From Suillus spraguei (lineage: Eukaryota > Basidiomycota > Agaricomycetes > Boletales > Suillaceae), in contig JABCPU010000446.1 of NCBI GenBank assembly GCA_016800925.1, positions 1 to 53,172 on the forward strand: DNA of 53,172 bases. Reading direction: 5' to 3'. Below the pieces are notes generated by a model. It did no database searches. It was not told the DNA's origin and saw only the letters and a list, made by a program, of their open reading frames with translations. Positions within the stretch are counted from its first letter, which is position 1. The number at the start of each line of letters is the position of its first letter. The position numbers and the translations under genes are program-made. Shown piece by piece: positions 1 through 10,008 of the stretch.

Positions 1-957
1 CACGACACAGTCGTCGAAACCATCCAAAGGTCGGTCATTGAAACAAGAACGGCCAGAAACCTAGTAGAAGAAGTCATCACCGACCTACAACAGACACAGT
101 CGGATCTTGCGTCCCCCCGAACACCATCTCCTATCGAACAACCGACTCAATCACCTCCCGTCACGTTCACCCTAGACTGCCCTGATTGGTTATATGAACC
201 ATGTACACAAGAGCAGTGTGAGGCTGCTAAACTATTAGGAATTCCCGCTACCGAACTGGTAACACTCGGCCCTCGACTTCGTGATCTCCATATCCATCCT
301 CCTATGTCCATTCCATCGTCATTCGGTCCTATGGATCCCGTTTCACCAGTCCTAGTAAAAGACTTCGGAATCACTTCCCCCTCCTCCTCCACCGAACTTC
401 TTGCAGCTGCTGAGCGCGCAGTCACCCCGGACCTTCCTGCGTCAGCATACACGTTGTCCTCCGCTCAACAGGCGCAGCTTAAGAGAGCTAACACTCTTGC
501 CTTAAAACGAATGAAGAAGAATAAGGGAAAGAAGCGCGCCAGATCCACTAGCCCCACACCCGTTATCTCTCCATCTCCCTTACGCGCAGTTCATTCCAAC
601 CCTGATGAGAATATGAAGTGCCGAATCTGCGGATTGCTTGGACATCGTCAGAAGAATTGCGCGGAATATCAGTGCAGGATTTGCAGATATTGGTCGCCCA
701 CTCATTTATCTCTCTACTGTCCTAACCGAGCCGGGCCTCCCCCCTTCGAGTTAACTTGGAAGGACGAAGGATTCTATGACGCGCTTCATGCTTGGGAGAA
801 GCAACTTGATGAAGAACGCATCAAAGTGGGAAAGAAAAGAGATTCCCAGCGACGCGCTGGTCTCGAAGAAGCTAAGTATATGAGGAGTGGATCCTTTGCT
901 GATGAAGATTACGACTGGAGTGATGATCCCGTTTACTATGCGAATCAAGATGAGTAA
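1..957 (+). CDS. Gag-like zinc-knuckle protein of an LTR retroelement, 5' truncated by the window edge
   Basis: The frame is open from the first base to TGA/TAA-free end at 957, so the protein starts outside the window; 318 residues are visible. It has a proline/serine-rich middle, a basic stretch (KKNKGKKRAR) and two adjacent zinc knuckles: CRICGLLGHRQKNC (CX2CX4HX4C, 619-660) followed by a second Cys/His cluster of the form CX2CX6HX4C (676-720). The C-terminal 60 residues are acidic. Such knuckles bind nucleic acid in Gag nucleocapsid proteins. The stop lies only about 20 bases before a purine tract and the 3' LTR, where pol would normally be, so no protease, RT or integrase follows. This suggests a gag-only, non-autonomous element, but pol could lie upstream of the window. 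Family naming is inference from the knuckles and LTR context. Confidence 0.75.
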   Translation, partial: HDTVVETIQRSVIETRTARNLVEEVITDLQQTQSDLASPRTPSPIEQPTQSPPVTFTLDCPDWLYEPCTQEQCEAAKLLGIPATELVTLGPRLRDLHIHPPMSIPSSFGPMDPVSPVLVKDFGITSPSSSTELLAAAERAVTPDLPASAYTLSSAQQAQLKRANTLALKRMKKNKGKKRARSTSPTPVISPSPLRAVHSNPDENMKCRICGLLGHRQKNCAEYQCRICRYWSPTHLSLYCPNRAGPPPFELTWKDEGFYDALHAWEKQLDEERIKVGKKRDSQRRAGLEEAKYMRSGSFADEDYDWSDDPVYYANQDE

Positions 958-989
958 AGTCGGTGACTTTACGTGTAAAAAGGGGGTAA

Positions 990-1463
990 TGTTACAATCG
1001 TACGTGCCCCTATTCATTTTCCTATTCATTTACCGTGTACATTACGTAACATGATTCTGACTCATATGCGCAACGCATTTGTATGATAGTTGCCTTCCTT
1101 CTTTGGATACACACTTATATTCTCACACCTTTCTTGGTCTGTGCGCACATATTGGTCTATTTAAGCACAGTGTACTTGTAGAAGATTCCCTACTTTAATC
1201 TTACTGGGTTTTACCTGGAATCTCCTTCGCTTAGGTCTCCAACCTAAGTCGTCTTGAATCGTCTCTAAGTCTAAGCACTCCTTAGCCTTAGTCTCTATTC
1301 TCGCGGATACCTCTTAGACTTGTCTTCGAGGCTGAACCCTTGATCGTACTCGGAACGTGCTCCTTGTACTTTCACCTTGTCCTTATCTGGACATTGTAAG
1401 AACTCCCAGCAGACCGTCTGTGTCTTTTCACTGTCGCTGGTGACGCCACCCCAGTTCGTAACA
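990..1463 (+). repeat. 3' LTR of the gag-like retroelement (474 bp), with polypurine tract at 977-989
   Basis: The LTR begins TGTTAC and ends GTAACA, a perfect 6-bp terminal inverted repeat. It is preceded by a purine tract (aaaaagggggtaa) that would prime plus-strand synthesis. TTCAG follows at 1464-1468. The duplicated block at 37235 has the same flank without any LTR, which defines this right edge exactly and shows that the insertion is absent from the other copy. A TATTTAA box lies near 1158. The purine tract and first bases resemble those of the gypsy element at 35884-35900, suggesting the same broad class. Confidence 0.85.
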
Positions 1464-2185
1464 TTCAGCAGCCTTAAATTGGAGGCGAGAATCAAACTCA
1501 GCCTTTTTTCAATCTTCCTTTGCCTGGATCCGCAGAGTATGCTCTCACTCCTGCACTTGAGCAACTTTCACCCTTGACTCACCGAGGGAGGTGGTAAGGT
1601 CCTCAATATGGCTATGCATCAACTTTTGCTTCTGGCCACTTGCATGACAGACAGAAGATGGCTCAGATTTAACATGTGGAGCAGGTGTCATAGGCTTGTT
1701 GGAGGGGGACAAGAGAAGAGTGAAGATGGTGCTTGATTTGTTGTCATCCTTGGTATACTCAGGAGTTGGTGAGCGAGGCCACTCAATTGGTATCTCATCA
1801 TCATCATCTATAGTCTGGAACATTGAAATACTATCTAAAGTGCACTTGAAGGCATAACAACATACTACACACCTGAGAGCAGTTGAGGATGGATAGATCA
1901 AGCTGAGATGTGCTGTTAGATACAGCAGAGCAGTCCACAGCAGGACTCTTGTGATACAAGGCATTCATCCATTTATACCATGGAAACCTTTTCTTGACTT
2001 GGTCTGTACAAGAAAAAGGTGTTAGCTTACATCACAGACACTCATTAAATCATACCCCATGCATTAAAAATCTCACTGCCAAAGGTTATCTCATTCTCGC
2101 AATCAGCATCAATCAAGCCCTGACCAGTCTGTGACATCAAATCGCAGTGCTTTATGAATGCCTTGCATAGCCCACTGTACATGAT
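1464..2185 (-). pseudogene. Harbinger second-ORF (Myb/SANT-like DNA-binding) remnant, copy 1
   Basis: Read on the minus strand this encodes the C-terminal part of the DNA-binding accessory protein of a PIF/Harbinger element. It has a tryptophan-rich segment (WDQVKKRFPWYKW), an acidic stretch (TIDDDDEIPIEW) and a coiled-coil-like tail, the last cut off by the LTR insertion at 1463. Two GT-AG introns separate these blocks, equivalent to those described for the copy at 37040-37956. The N-terminal half is missing: at 2186 the sequence switches to an inverted copy of the transposase 5' end. In-frame TGA codons occur in the tail. Assignment as the Harbinger partner ORF rests on its place next to Harbinger transposase and on family knowledge. 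Confidence 0.6.
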
Positions 2186-3071
2186 TCCACCCACTCCTTG
2201 GCAGTTTCCTTTCTTTCTGCATCAGGCAACTGAAGAGCTGAAGTCCAGAACTGTGTGGAACAGCAAGCCTTCATGACTTGGCTTGTCACCAGAAGTGCAG
2301 TACTGAAGCCAACTCCAAACTGAAGTGCCACCTTCCAAGTGCTTGCAGCATTTCCATAGTGTCCAAAGCAGTAAAGCGCAATTGCAAGTTAGCAATCAAC
2401 TGGCATCTGGTAATTATGTTAAAAAAAATGACTGTGGAAAATGCTGTCCTGAGCTAAAATAGTGACTAGGTTGTCAAAGCAAGCAGGATATATGCATAAA
2501 TATGAGCAGAAAATCTCAGGGTGGTGAACTTTATAGTCAGATAGGAGGAGGTCAAAAAGTGCACTTGATTTGGGTATGGGTACACACTGGTGGAGGTTTC
2601 GAGTCGCATAAAGGTTTCCAATGTCCACAATATACTGGGCAAGCACTAAAGACTCCTCTGAATCTGAGTCAGACTCAATCACAGAGAGATCTGATGATGA
2701 GGAGCTCAATGATGAGGAACTATGACTGCATGAACTACTGGCTAAGTCACTAGATGTATCCATGCCAGAGTCCTCGGAGGATGAGCTGGAATCTGAATGG
2801 TTATCATACCCATCCTCATCCTCCTGCAGTTGGGTCACAATCTCAGCAATTATATCCATGAAAAACCTGTTATAGATCTTGTCTGCAGCTTGTTGCCGCT
2901 CAGTTTGACAAGGCATGGTACAGGGTTAAGCAAATTCAAACTCAGCTGTCTGTGAAAACGGTTTTCATTGTTTGTTCAACAGGTTGATCAAAGTTGAAAC
3001 CTGTTTTTGGACAATTCCGATGTCAAAAACAGAATTGAAAACAGTGTCAAAACCCAACTTTGAACGTCCCT
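2186..3071 (-). pseudogene. Inverted Harbinger 5' arm with transposase N-terminus, copy 1
   Basis: This is a third copy of the 875-bp arm found at 27119-27993 and 37957-38831. It contains the 165-codon minus-strand reading frame at 2419-2916 (start MPCQTERQQAADKI, then a long acidic serine-rich stretch) and the following transposase segment to about 2186. Unlike the copy at 38831, it keeps the full terminus, ending with GAACGTCCCT at 3071, the inverse of AGGGACGTTC at 27101. It lacks 7 bp (near 3020) present in the other two arms. The transposase frame is stopped after residue 165, so no complete enzyme can be made. Confidence 0.75.
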
Positions 3072-4003
3072 ATTAAATATTAAATAATTCACTGTCCGCA
3101 AACTCCTACAAGCCGATGACAACATCAAACTCTCAGCACTCCCTCGTCACCTCTCCAGTGCCGCAGGCTGTGCTTCCGGCTACCTTCTGCTCGTACTTTC
3201 AGCTCTTGAGAGGATTCTGACGAGGAGGAGAGCAGGATCATGTTTGTTGTTGGTGGGCGTAAGGATGAGCCAGACTCTAGCTGTGATGAATACAACCGTA
3301 TCGAGAACGAGCTTACATTTCTTTCAACAAGTTCGATGCACAGCGATGCGTCTCTTTCCGCTCTTTCAACATATTTCTACAGCTCACGAATGGCACATGT
3401 GCTACTTGCATCATTCAGCGTAAATGGAAAAAAGCCAAAGACCAAACACCCTACCGGTTCGCTTTGAAGCCAAATCCTGACTGGCGGGAGGCAACACGGA
3501 TCAGAAATAACAAACAGCATAAGTCTTTGCAAGAAAATAAAGTCAGGACCCGGTCGATCATAAAGCTTCAGAACCAAACTCCCGCTACCTCCAGGTGGAG
3601 GGTCTTTCCGGTCGTGATTTTTTTTGGCAAATGTCAGAGTGAGGAGATCGACATCACTGCAGAAAAACGCAGATTACGTCTGGGACGCATCTGGCACGAA
3701 TCTAGACATTCGCGCCACATTCGTCACACATTTTACTCACATCACAGCAGCGCTGTGACTTCATAATAATCCTCTCATTATGACTGAATCCTGGCAACAT
3801 TCTACACGCTCTCCTTGATCCCAGCTAGGATAAGGTAGATATGCATGTATATTTTATAGCATTTATAAAATATTTGTTTTTGGACTTTGATATCTTTGAG
3901 CGCGTGACACTTGCAAGGCTGTCGCGTCGCGTCAAATCTCAAGTTCTCAAGTCCATGACTTGCTTGTACAGCCGTCTCACTCATTGCTTGCAATCTTCGA
4001 ACT
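3072..4003. other. Left flank and probable promoter region of the Tnp2-like gene, copy 1
   Basis: This 0.93-kb stretch has several short frames on both strands, none with recognisable domains and none with introns that join them. It starts with an AT-rich flank (3072-3105) unique to copy 1 and then matches 38832-39737. The last 150 bases contain CpG-rich motifs and an AT-rich block (about 3845-3880) upstream of the ATG at 4004 and probably hold the promoter of that gene. I could not find terminal inverted repeats for the Tnp2 element here. Confidence 0.4.
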
Positions 4004-7000
4004 ATGGGTAGAAAGGTAAGGATCATGAGCATGCTACATGTATACTCTACTAACTAAAGAAATTGTTTAATCAGGAAGAACTTGTACCCTGCCGATGCAC
4101 GATATGCGGGAAGACTGTCCTTCAGTTTGCCATGGTCACCCCTCGAACTCGGAGAAGACACGAACAACAAGACATGGACGTGTTGAACACACGACAGGCA
4201 GCCCAGGAATCTAGTAGGAAACATCAAGACAATTTGGTTGCTACCATTCCTAGTACCAGTGGACCCATTCTCAGGAACTCGAACGACTCGGATGTCCCTG
4301 AGCAGGATCCAAGTTACAATAACCTTTTGGACTCTACAGATACAAGTCCGACAGTCTATTCCTTGAGTTTACCACCATCACCAAAGGAAGTCTCGCACGA
4401 CATCATACCAGACATTCCAGATCTAGATTTCGACTATCGAGATGACACGACTCTATTAGATGAAGGCAATGGTCTTAATGACGATGTTTTTTACGATGAT
4501 GGTCTTGATAATTCTCGCTCTCCGTCTCCACCATCTCGCCACATTCAAGACCTAGATTTTGACTATCAAGATGACACGACTCTATTAGACGAAGGCAATG
4601 GTCCTAATGATGACATTTTGTACTGTGATGGTCTTCATCGCCCTCGCTCTCCATCTCCACCATCTGGCCCACCATCTGGCCATCCCGAGTTCGATGATGA
4701 GGATCTGCTTCAAGAGCTTGTTCCTGCATTTCAACAGACACCTCCTGTTCGACTACTTTACCTGCAGGCAGCGATTGCTCATATTATCTGATCCTCGACG
4801 GTCGCCGAGGCCACCAATCAGATTCAAGATGGCCTGGATCTTATCGAGCTTTGTGGTGCATTACCAACATTCCCTGTTCCTCGGCGCTCAATCATCACTG
4901 TGAAGAAACACTTAGGACTGCAAACAGATGACTATGTTTCAAGGATCCCTATATGTGATGTATGCTACAAACGCTACTTTGTCAACGACATTCAGAAACT
5001 CGACACCCCTGTCTGCACAGTCTCTCGTTGCAAAGGGAATGTGTATCGTACCAAACGTGAACATATGGACCCTGCAACAGGCGAAGATCAGTTCAAGTGT
5101 ATCTCTGTAAAGGTCCTCGTTTATTGCCCTATAATCAAAGCAGTACAGCGCTTCCTCCTGAGGTCAACATTTGTCAGCAATCTACGAGACACCTCTCAAG
5201 ATATCGATCGCACGGAGCTCTCAGATGACAACTTGATGCACGATATACATGACGGCGCTGAGTGGACGAAGCTCGAAGTTGGTCTCAAGCGGGTGTGTTT
5301 ACCTGATGGCAGCATCACAGATATCGAGGAGTCCCCAGGCTCACGGCGTCCACTTGTTTGCTGTGACGTTGGACTCAGTATGACACTCAACATTGACTGG
5401 TAAGCTTATTCCCCTCAATGTCACGATGGTAGTAATAGATCTGAATCTTTGTAAAGGTTTGGAATCACCGAGGGTAGACCTCATTCCTCGGGTGCGGTGT
5501 ATATTTCCTTCAATAACTTACACCGATCAGTAAGATACCTCACGCACAATGTCCACCTGGCGCTTGTCATCCCAGGACCCAAGGAACCAAGTCTCAAGAA
5601 CCTCAATTACTGTCTCGAGCCCCTTATGGATGATATTCATCATCTATACAAAGGTACCTTCATTTCTGGACCTGACATGATTTTCTAATTGCGAGTCAGG
5701 CCTCTATATGCGTGTGTATGGATTTCAGCGCCCCCGTGAGGTTCATGCTGCTGTTCTATGCGAAAATTCGGATATTCCTGTGACCCGCAAGTTGACCGGA
5801 ATGGCGGGACATAGCCACAAAACTGACCCCTGCAATTTTTGCTTCATTTCTCTCATTGACATTGATTCTTCGGTGGCATATGACATTACAAGTATGTCTA
5901 GTCTCTAATTCTGAAAGCTGCCTATGGTTATTGCTCAATCCATCAAGATTTTCATATGCGGGATGACTGGAAACTACTTGAGCATGCACATCATTCAAAG
6001 TTATCTACGACGAAAGCTGCTCGCAAGAGTATTCTTGACGAGCATGGAGTCCGATACTCAGTTCTCAATGAGCTGCCAGGTTGGCTACCGATGCGCCGTT
6101 CACCGATCGACTTTATGCACAACTTTTACGGTATTTCATTCTGCTTTCAATTGTAAGCTGATAAGTCTTTTCTTCCATACATAGTGCTCGTCAAGCGCTT
6201 TCTATTCGACATTGTTACGACAGGACATCTCCTCGATAGCACGGGTTGGGACCTGTTTCAAGACTCCATCAATTCAGTTATCTGGCCATCGGGAATTGGA
6301 CGCCTTCCCAAAAATGTGATCTCTCAGCTGATGTATACCTGACCGTTTTTGCTGATGTTACACTCTTAGCTTGCCGATGATCATGGGCTCCCCAAGGCTG
6401 ATCAATGGCGACGTCTCTCAAGCATATATCCATTCATACTGTGGCTATGTTGGCGAGATCACCATGACGAAATCAAGGCCTTCGCACCACCAGTACCTGC
6501 ATCTGCGAAGCCCAACCAACTTTCAAACGTGATTTACGAATGATATACAAACTCGTTCTCTATCTCTCGGTGTCTGAGCGGATCCTTGCTAGCAAAGCAA
6601 TATCAATCAATGACATAGATCGAGGTCAAGCATACTTACAACTCTATTGTCAAGGTCTCGAGACGCTTAGTGTCCATCAAACAATCAACAGTCATCTTGC
6701 CATGCATTACTCCCTCGTCTTCCGCCAATATGGACCAGCATATGCAACGTGGCTCTTTGGCTTCGAACACTTCAATGGTGTCTTAGAGGACGTGAACCTC
6801 AATGGACATGGAGGTGGTGAAATGGAATACTCATTAGCGGCGTGATTGGGTTGAAAAACATCGACTTTATGAACTCGTAAGTTCGTTCTTGCCTTGCAAC
6901 AATACTTATAGTTTTAAATAATAGGCTATTTCTTTACCTGAAGGGGCATCCGACAAGGAACATAAACTCGTCCAACGGGCCATTGACCAGAAGGGTCTCG

Positions 7001-7840
7001 ATCGCGGCACATTACGCACTCAAATTGCTCAATTTACATCAGGTGAGTTTCAACAGAACAGTCAACTTGAACATCCTATTGACATCGATAACAGCCAGTT
7101 CTATCTTGCCTCCACAGCTCACTTCGAAGACGAAATTCACCAGCTTACGGGGCCTTCAGCATCCGCAGGTATATCAACTGCTTGTTGGATTCTTGCAGCA
7201 CAAGTGTCCCGACCTCAATGTCGTTGACGACATGACAGCAGAGCTAGGCACTACTGTTCTCTTCGCTAGTCAGTCGGCAAAGGTTCTCCCCTTCATTGTC
7301 AAGGATGGCATCCGATTCGGGTCTGCAACTGCAACTCGAACAAATGCTGACCAGTTTGCAGGTGTCTTGATGCATGACACACATGTCCCTTGCAAAATCA
7401 TATATCATTTTGAGATACACCTTCCCGACCAAGTGTTCTACTGCTCCGCTGTTCAGAAGATGGTATCTGATGATAGAATTCCCGTAATGCCATGGGATCG
7501 TTTGTGAGCATTTTTTTCATTTGCTCATATATTCTATTGACTCCTTGAATTGTAACTCTAGTGCAACTGATCTTAGTGTGAACATCGTTTACGAGAATAT
7601 CTTTGGACCACTCGAGATAATCGCATCAAGTCAAATTTCATGTGCAGTAGCAATCATTCCCATCATGACTGATGTTCTTGCGGAAGAGAAGTCCTTGTGA
7701 GTAGTTCAGTCCTTTGACCGGGTGAGTCCTAAGAAAGATTTATTCTTATTCTGAAACTCATTTACCTCTAGACTGGGCTTGAAGCTGATGACAACTGGTT
7801 GCGTGGTGATTCAGACGAAGATGGTGACATTGCAAGCTAG
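4004..7840 (+). pseudogene. Tnp2-like (CACTA-type) transposase gene, multi-exon, frame-damaged, copy 1
   Basis: The gene starts with a 12-base first exon (MGRK, ATG at 4004). Exons that join in phase are 4004-4015, 4075-5399, 5457-5653, 5700-5891, 5948-6130, 6185-6315, 6370-6876, 6925-7503 and 7562 onward; introns are 46-60 bp. The protein has an N-terminal Cys pair, two related acidic repeats (DLDFDY..DDTTLLDEGNG), a Cys-rich cluster (CDVCYKRY, then C..C) and the Tnp2 core including VIPGPKEPS and RRSPIDFMHNFY. Tnp2-type enzymes move CACTA elements. Damage: an in-frame TGA at 4789-4791 shared with copy 2, a missing base near 6505 and extra bases near 6838 and 7205, all three absent from copy 2. 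A convergent accessory gene ends 32 bases away. Family assignment is firm; activity is doubtful. Confidence 0.8.
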
Positions 7841-7871
7841 GTAGGACTCTATTTTTTAACGCTTAGTTGAA

Positions 7872-9430
7872 TTAAATATCAGCATCATCAATACCTTCAA
7901 GAATTTCGCCAAGCTTTTGCTGCGCAGTCTCAAGCACGCTCATACTAGCCTCATCGACAGTGTTTCGTTGGCGCACAATCACCTTCTTGACAGTTCCGGA
8001 GTCCCAAGCCTTCCCCTTTCCTTTCCTATCCTTCACCAGCTCCCTCGGCTCCTCATCACCCCATGCTTCACCACTGTGAGCAACACGCCCGGAGTCAAAC
8101 CAGTCCGCATTTTCCTCAAGGATGTCAGTTTTGACCATCCATGAACGTATACGTGTGGCCAAGGTTCGTGCAAGAGGTGGTGGGCCTGTCTTTTGTTCAT
8201 CTGTTCTTCTCCGCAGCTTCACTAACTTGGCTTGGTCAGGTCGCGGGTGTTTTACCTCATCTATGGCTGCGAAGAGCGTGGACAACTAACAAAATACAGT
8301 AAGTGCTTATGGCGTTGACAGCATCAGTGACAGCACTTACCTCAAGGCTTCGCCATTCTGGCTCCATTGTCAAGAAGGTGCGTGCTTCTCCTGGACGCTG
8401 TTCTGGGTCATCTTCATCATCTGACATCGCATTTAAAATGAATGCTGAGTCGTATTTATGGTCTTGCCACTTCCCATCACATTCATTTGATCTGCGTTTC
8501 CTCTTGCGCGCATCAAGTTTCTGATGGAACGACCAGTAAGTACAATCTTATTACCGCAGAAAACACGTACTGATTGAACACGTGAATTCATGTGCGCACG
8601 ATCCAAACCTCCATCAACAATCTCTACATCATCCCCCAGGTCATCATCTTCATCTACTCGCTTCCTTTTCTTGTCCGCTTTTCTGTATTCGCCCGCCATT
8701 CGCATATATTTTGTCCGCACATTTTTTTCAATTTGGCCAGGAAGGATCGCACTGAGAATCCCCTTCGCTGCATCACCCATCTGCGGTCCCACAAGACGGA
8801 TCCTATCGACTACCCTCTGCAGACCTGTTGTGTTGATACTGTCGTCGTGCTTTCCTACCCGCCAGTCAAAGCGAATCAAGTCTTTCCCTGTAGCAGGATC
8901 TTTCGGCCATTTATCTGTCCCTTCTCCAATACCCATTGGGTAGCCTGGTAAGTGCTGTGCATCGATTTTCTGGATGCCTAGCAGAATTTTGAAGCTTTCG
9001 CCTACTAGGTCCTTCATTCCAGTGTTCAGTTCTTTTTTTTTTTTGCTGTGTGACATATTAAAAGGTGCGCACTCTGAATATTTTGCTCTTCAGTGCATCA
9101 TCACTTGCACGCTGCTGATCATCCTTCTCCGCCTTCATATTTGCACTAGATTGCACCATCATCTACCTGCTCACCCTCATCATTTGCGATATCTGCATCA
9201 TCACCGGCTTCAATATATTCAATGCCGACCTGTGCTTCGATGCGTCGCAAACGCTCGTCCGCATCTTTTTGTTGCAACTTCAGGTGCGAGTTTTCAGCTT
9301 TCAGAAGCTTGTTCTCGTTGTATAGGAACTGAAACTTCTTTTCCGCTTGGTCTTTAAAGGTCGAAAATTTCATTTCGAGCTGTTCATGGGCGACAATTGT
9401 GGCATTGAGTCTCGCAAGGTTCGCGGACAT
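7872..9430 (-). CDS. Coiled-coil/basic accessory protein of the Tnp2 element, copy 1
   Basis: Unknown family. The ATG at 9430 begins a coiled-coil-like region (about 70 residues, heptad-rich) and an acidic segment to about 9146. Splicing between 9146 and 9060 is uncertain. The main body runs 8571-9056 or a spliced equivalent, with introns 8521-8570 (50 bp) and 8286-8340 (55 bp) joining in phase to the last exon 7872-8285. The body holds a conserved-looking block beginning near 9015 (DLVGESFKILLGIQKI), a basic patch (KADKKRKR) next to an acidic one, and a lysine-rich C-terminal third. It is convergent with the transposase and tightly spaced, as expected for the second gene of one transposable element, perhaps a DNA-binding partner. 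That role is inference. One residue differs from copy 2 in the last exon. Confidence 0.6.
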
Positions 9431-10008
9431 CGTGAGGGGGAGAATTCAACTATATCATTACTCGGACATCTTACAGTGCTTGTAACTACATCTGAGATTC
9501 ACCAGTAGTACTGCTATATGATCTGCTTGTTGCTATATGGCCAATGATTCGCAGCGCAAGCAGTAATTGATGAACTACAACGGGCTGCAGCTGGCAGTGG
9601 GGGTACTGGTAAGTAGGACAAGATTTATTATATAATAAATAATACCTATATTTTAGCGTACATGCTCGAGGATTATAGACCAAACGAGTTGCAAAAGAAC
9701 CTACGTGAAATAAGAGACGGATACGTGAAAATTGCGACCATTCGTTTGGTATTACAGTGGCAACGAACCTAGCAAACATCTCGCACGGGTCTGCTACGGA
9801 TCTAGAGGTTTGTGCCACATCCGTCCCAGACATAATCTGTGGTTTCTGCAGTGCATCTGAATGACATCTTCGGACATAGATATGGTGTATGGTGGAGCCT
9901 TGTATGAAGTAATGTGTACATCTAGCTACGGTGTCTGGAGTGTCTTGACGTGCATCATATAGCAATAAACAGAATTTACGGATATATATAATTCCAAAGT
10001 GCATGCCG
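9431..10008. other. Spacer with a short HET-gene fragment (9851-9923, minus)
   Basis: No full gene is visible. At 9851-9923 the minus strand resembles the HET gene C-terminal half at about 10620-10700 (reading SYKAPPYT), so it is a small relic of another HET gene. A 16-bp AT palindrome lies near 9628. The right end of the Tnp2-like element must fall between 9431 and 9850, but I see no convincing terminal repeat. Confidence 0.5.

Noticed and set aside
3091..3100. CACTGTCC as the left end of a CACTA element
   Set aside because: Absent in copy 2 and no matching inverse end was found right of the accessory gene.
3240..3766. Short plus-strand frames upstream of the Tnp2-like gene, conserved in copy 2
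   Set aside because: Conservation reflects the recent duplication; no domains and no intron structure linking them.
8590..9357. Several 117-127-codon plus-strand frames
   Set aside because: They lie antisense to the accessory gene, which has in-phase introns on the minus strand.
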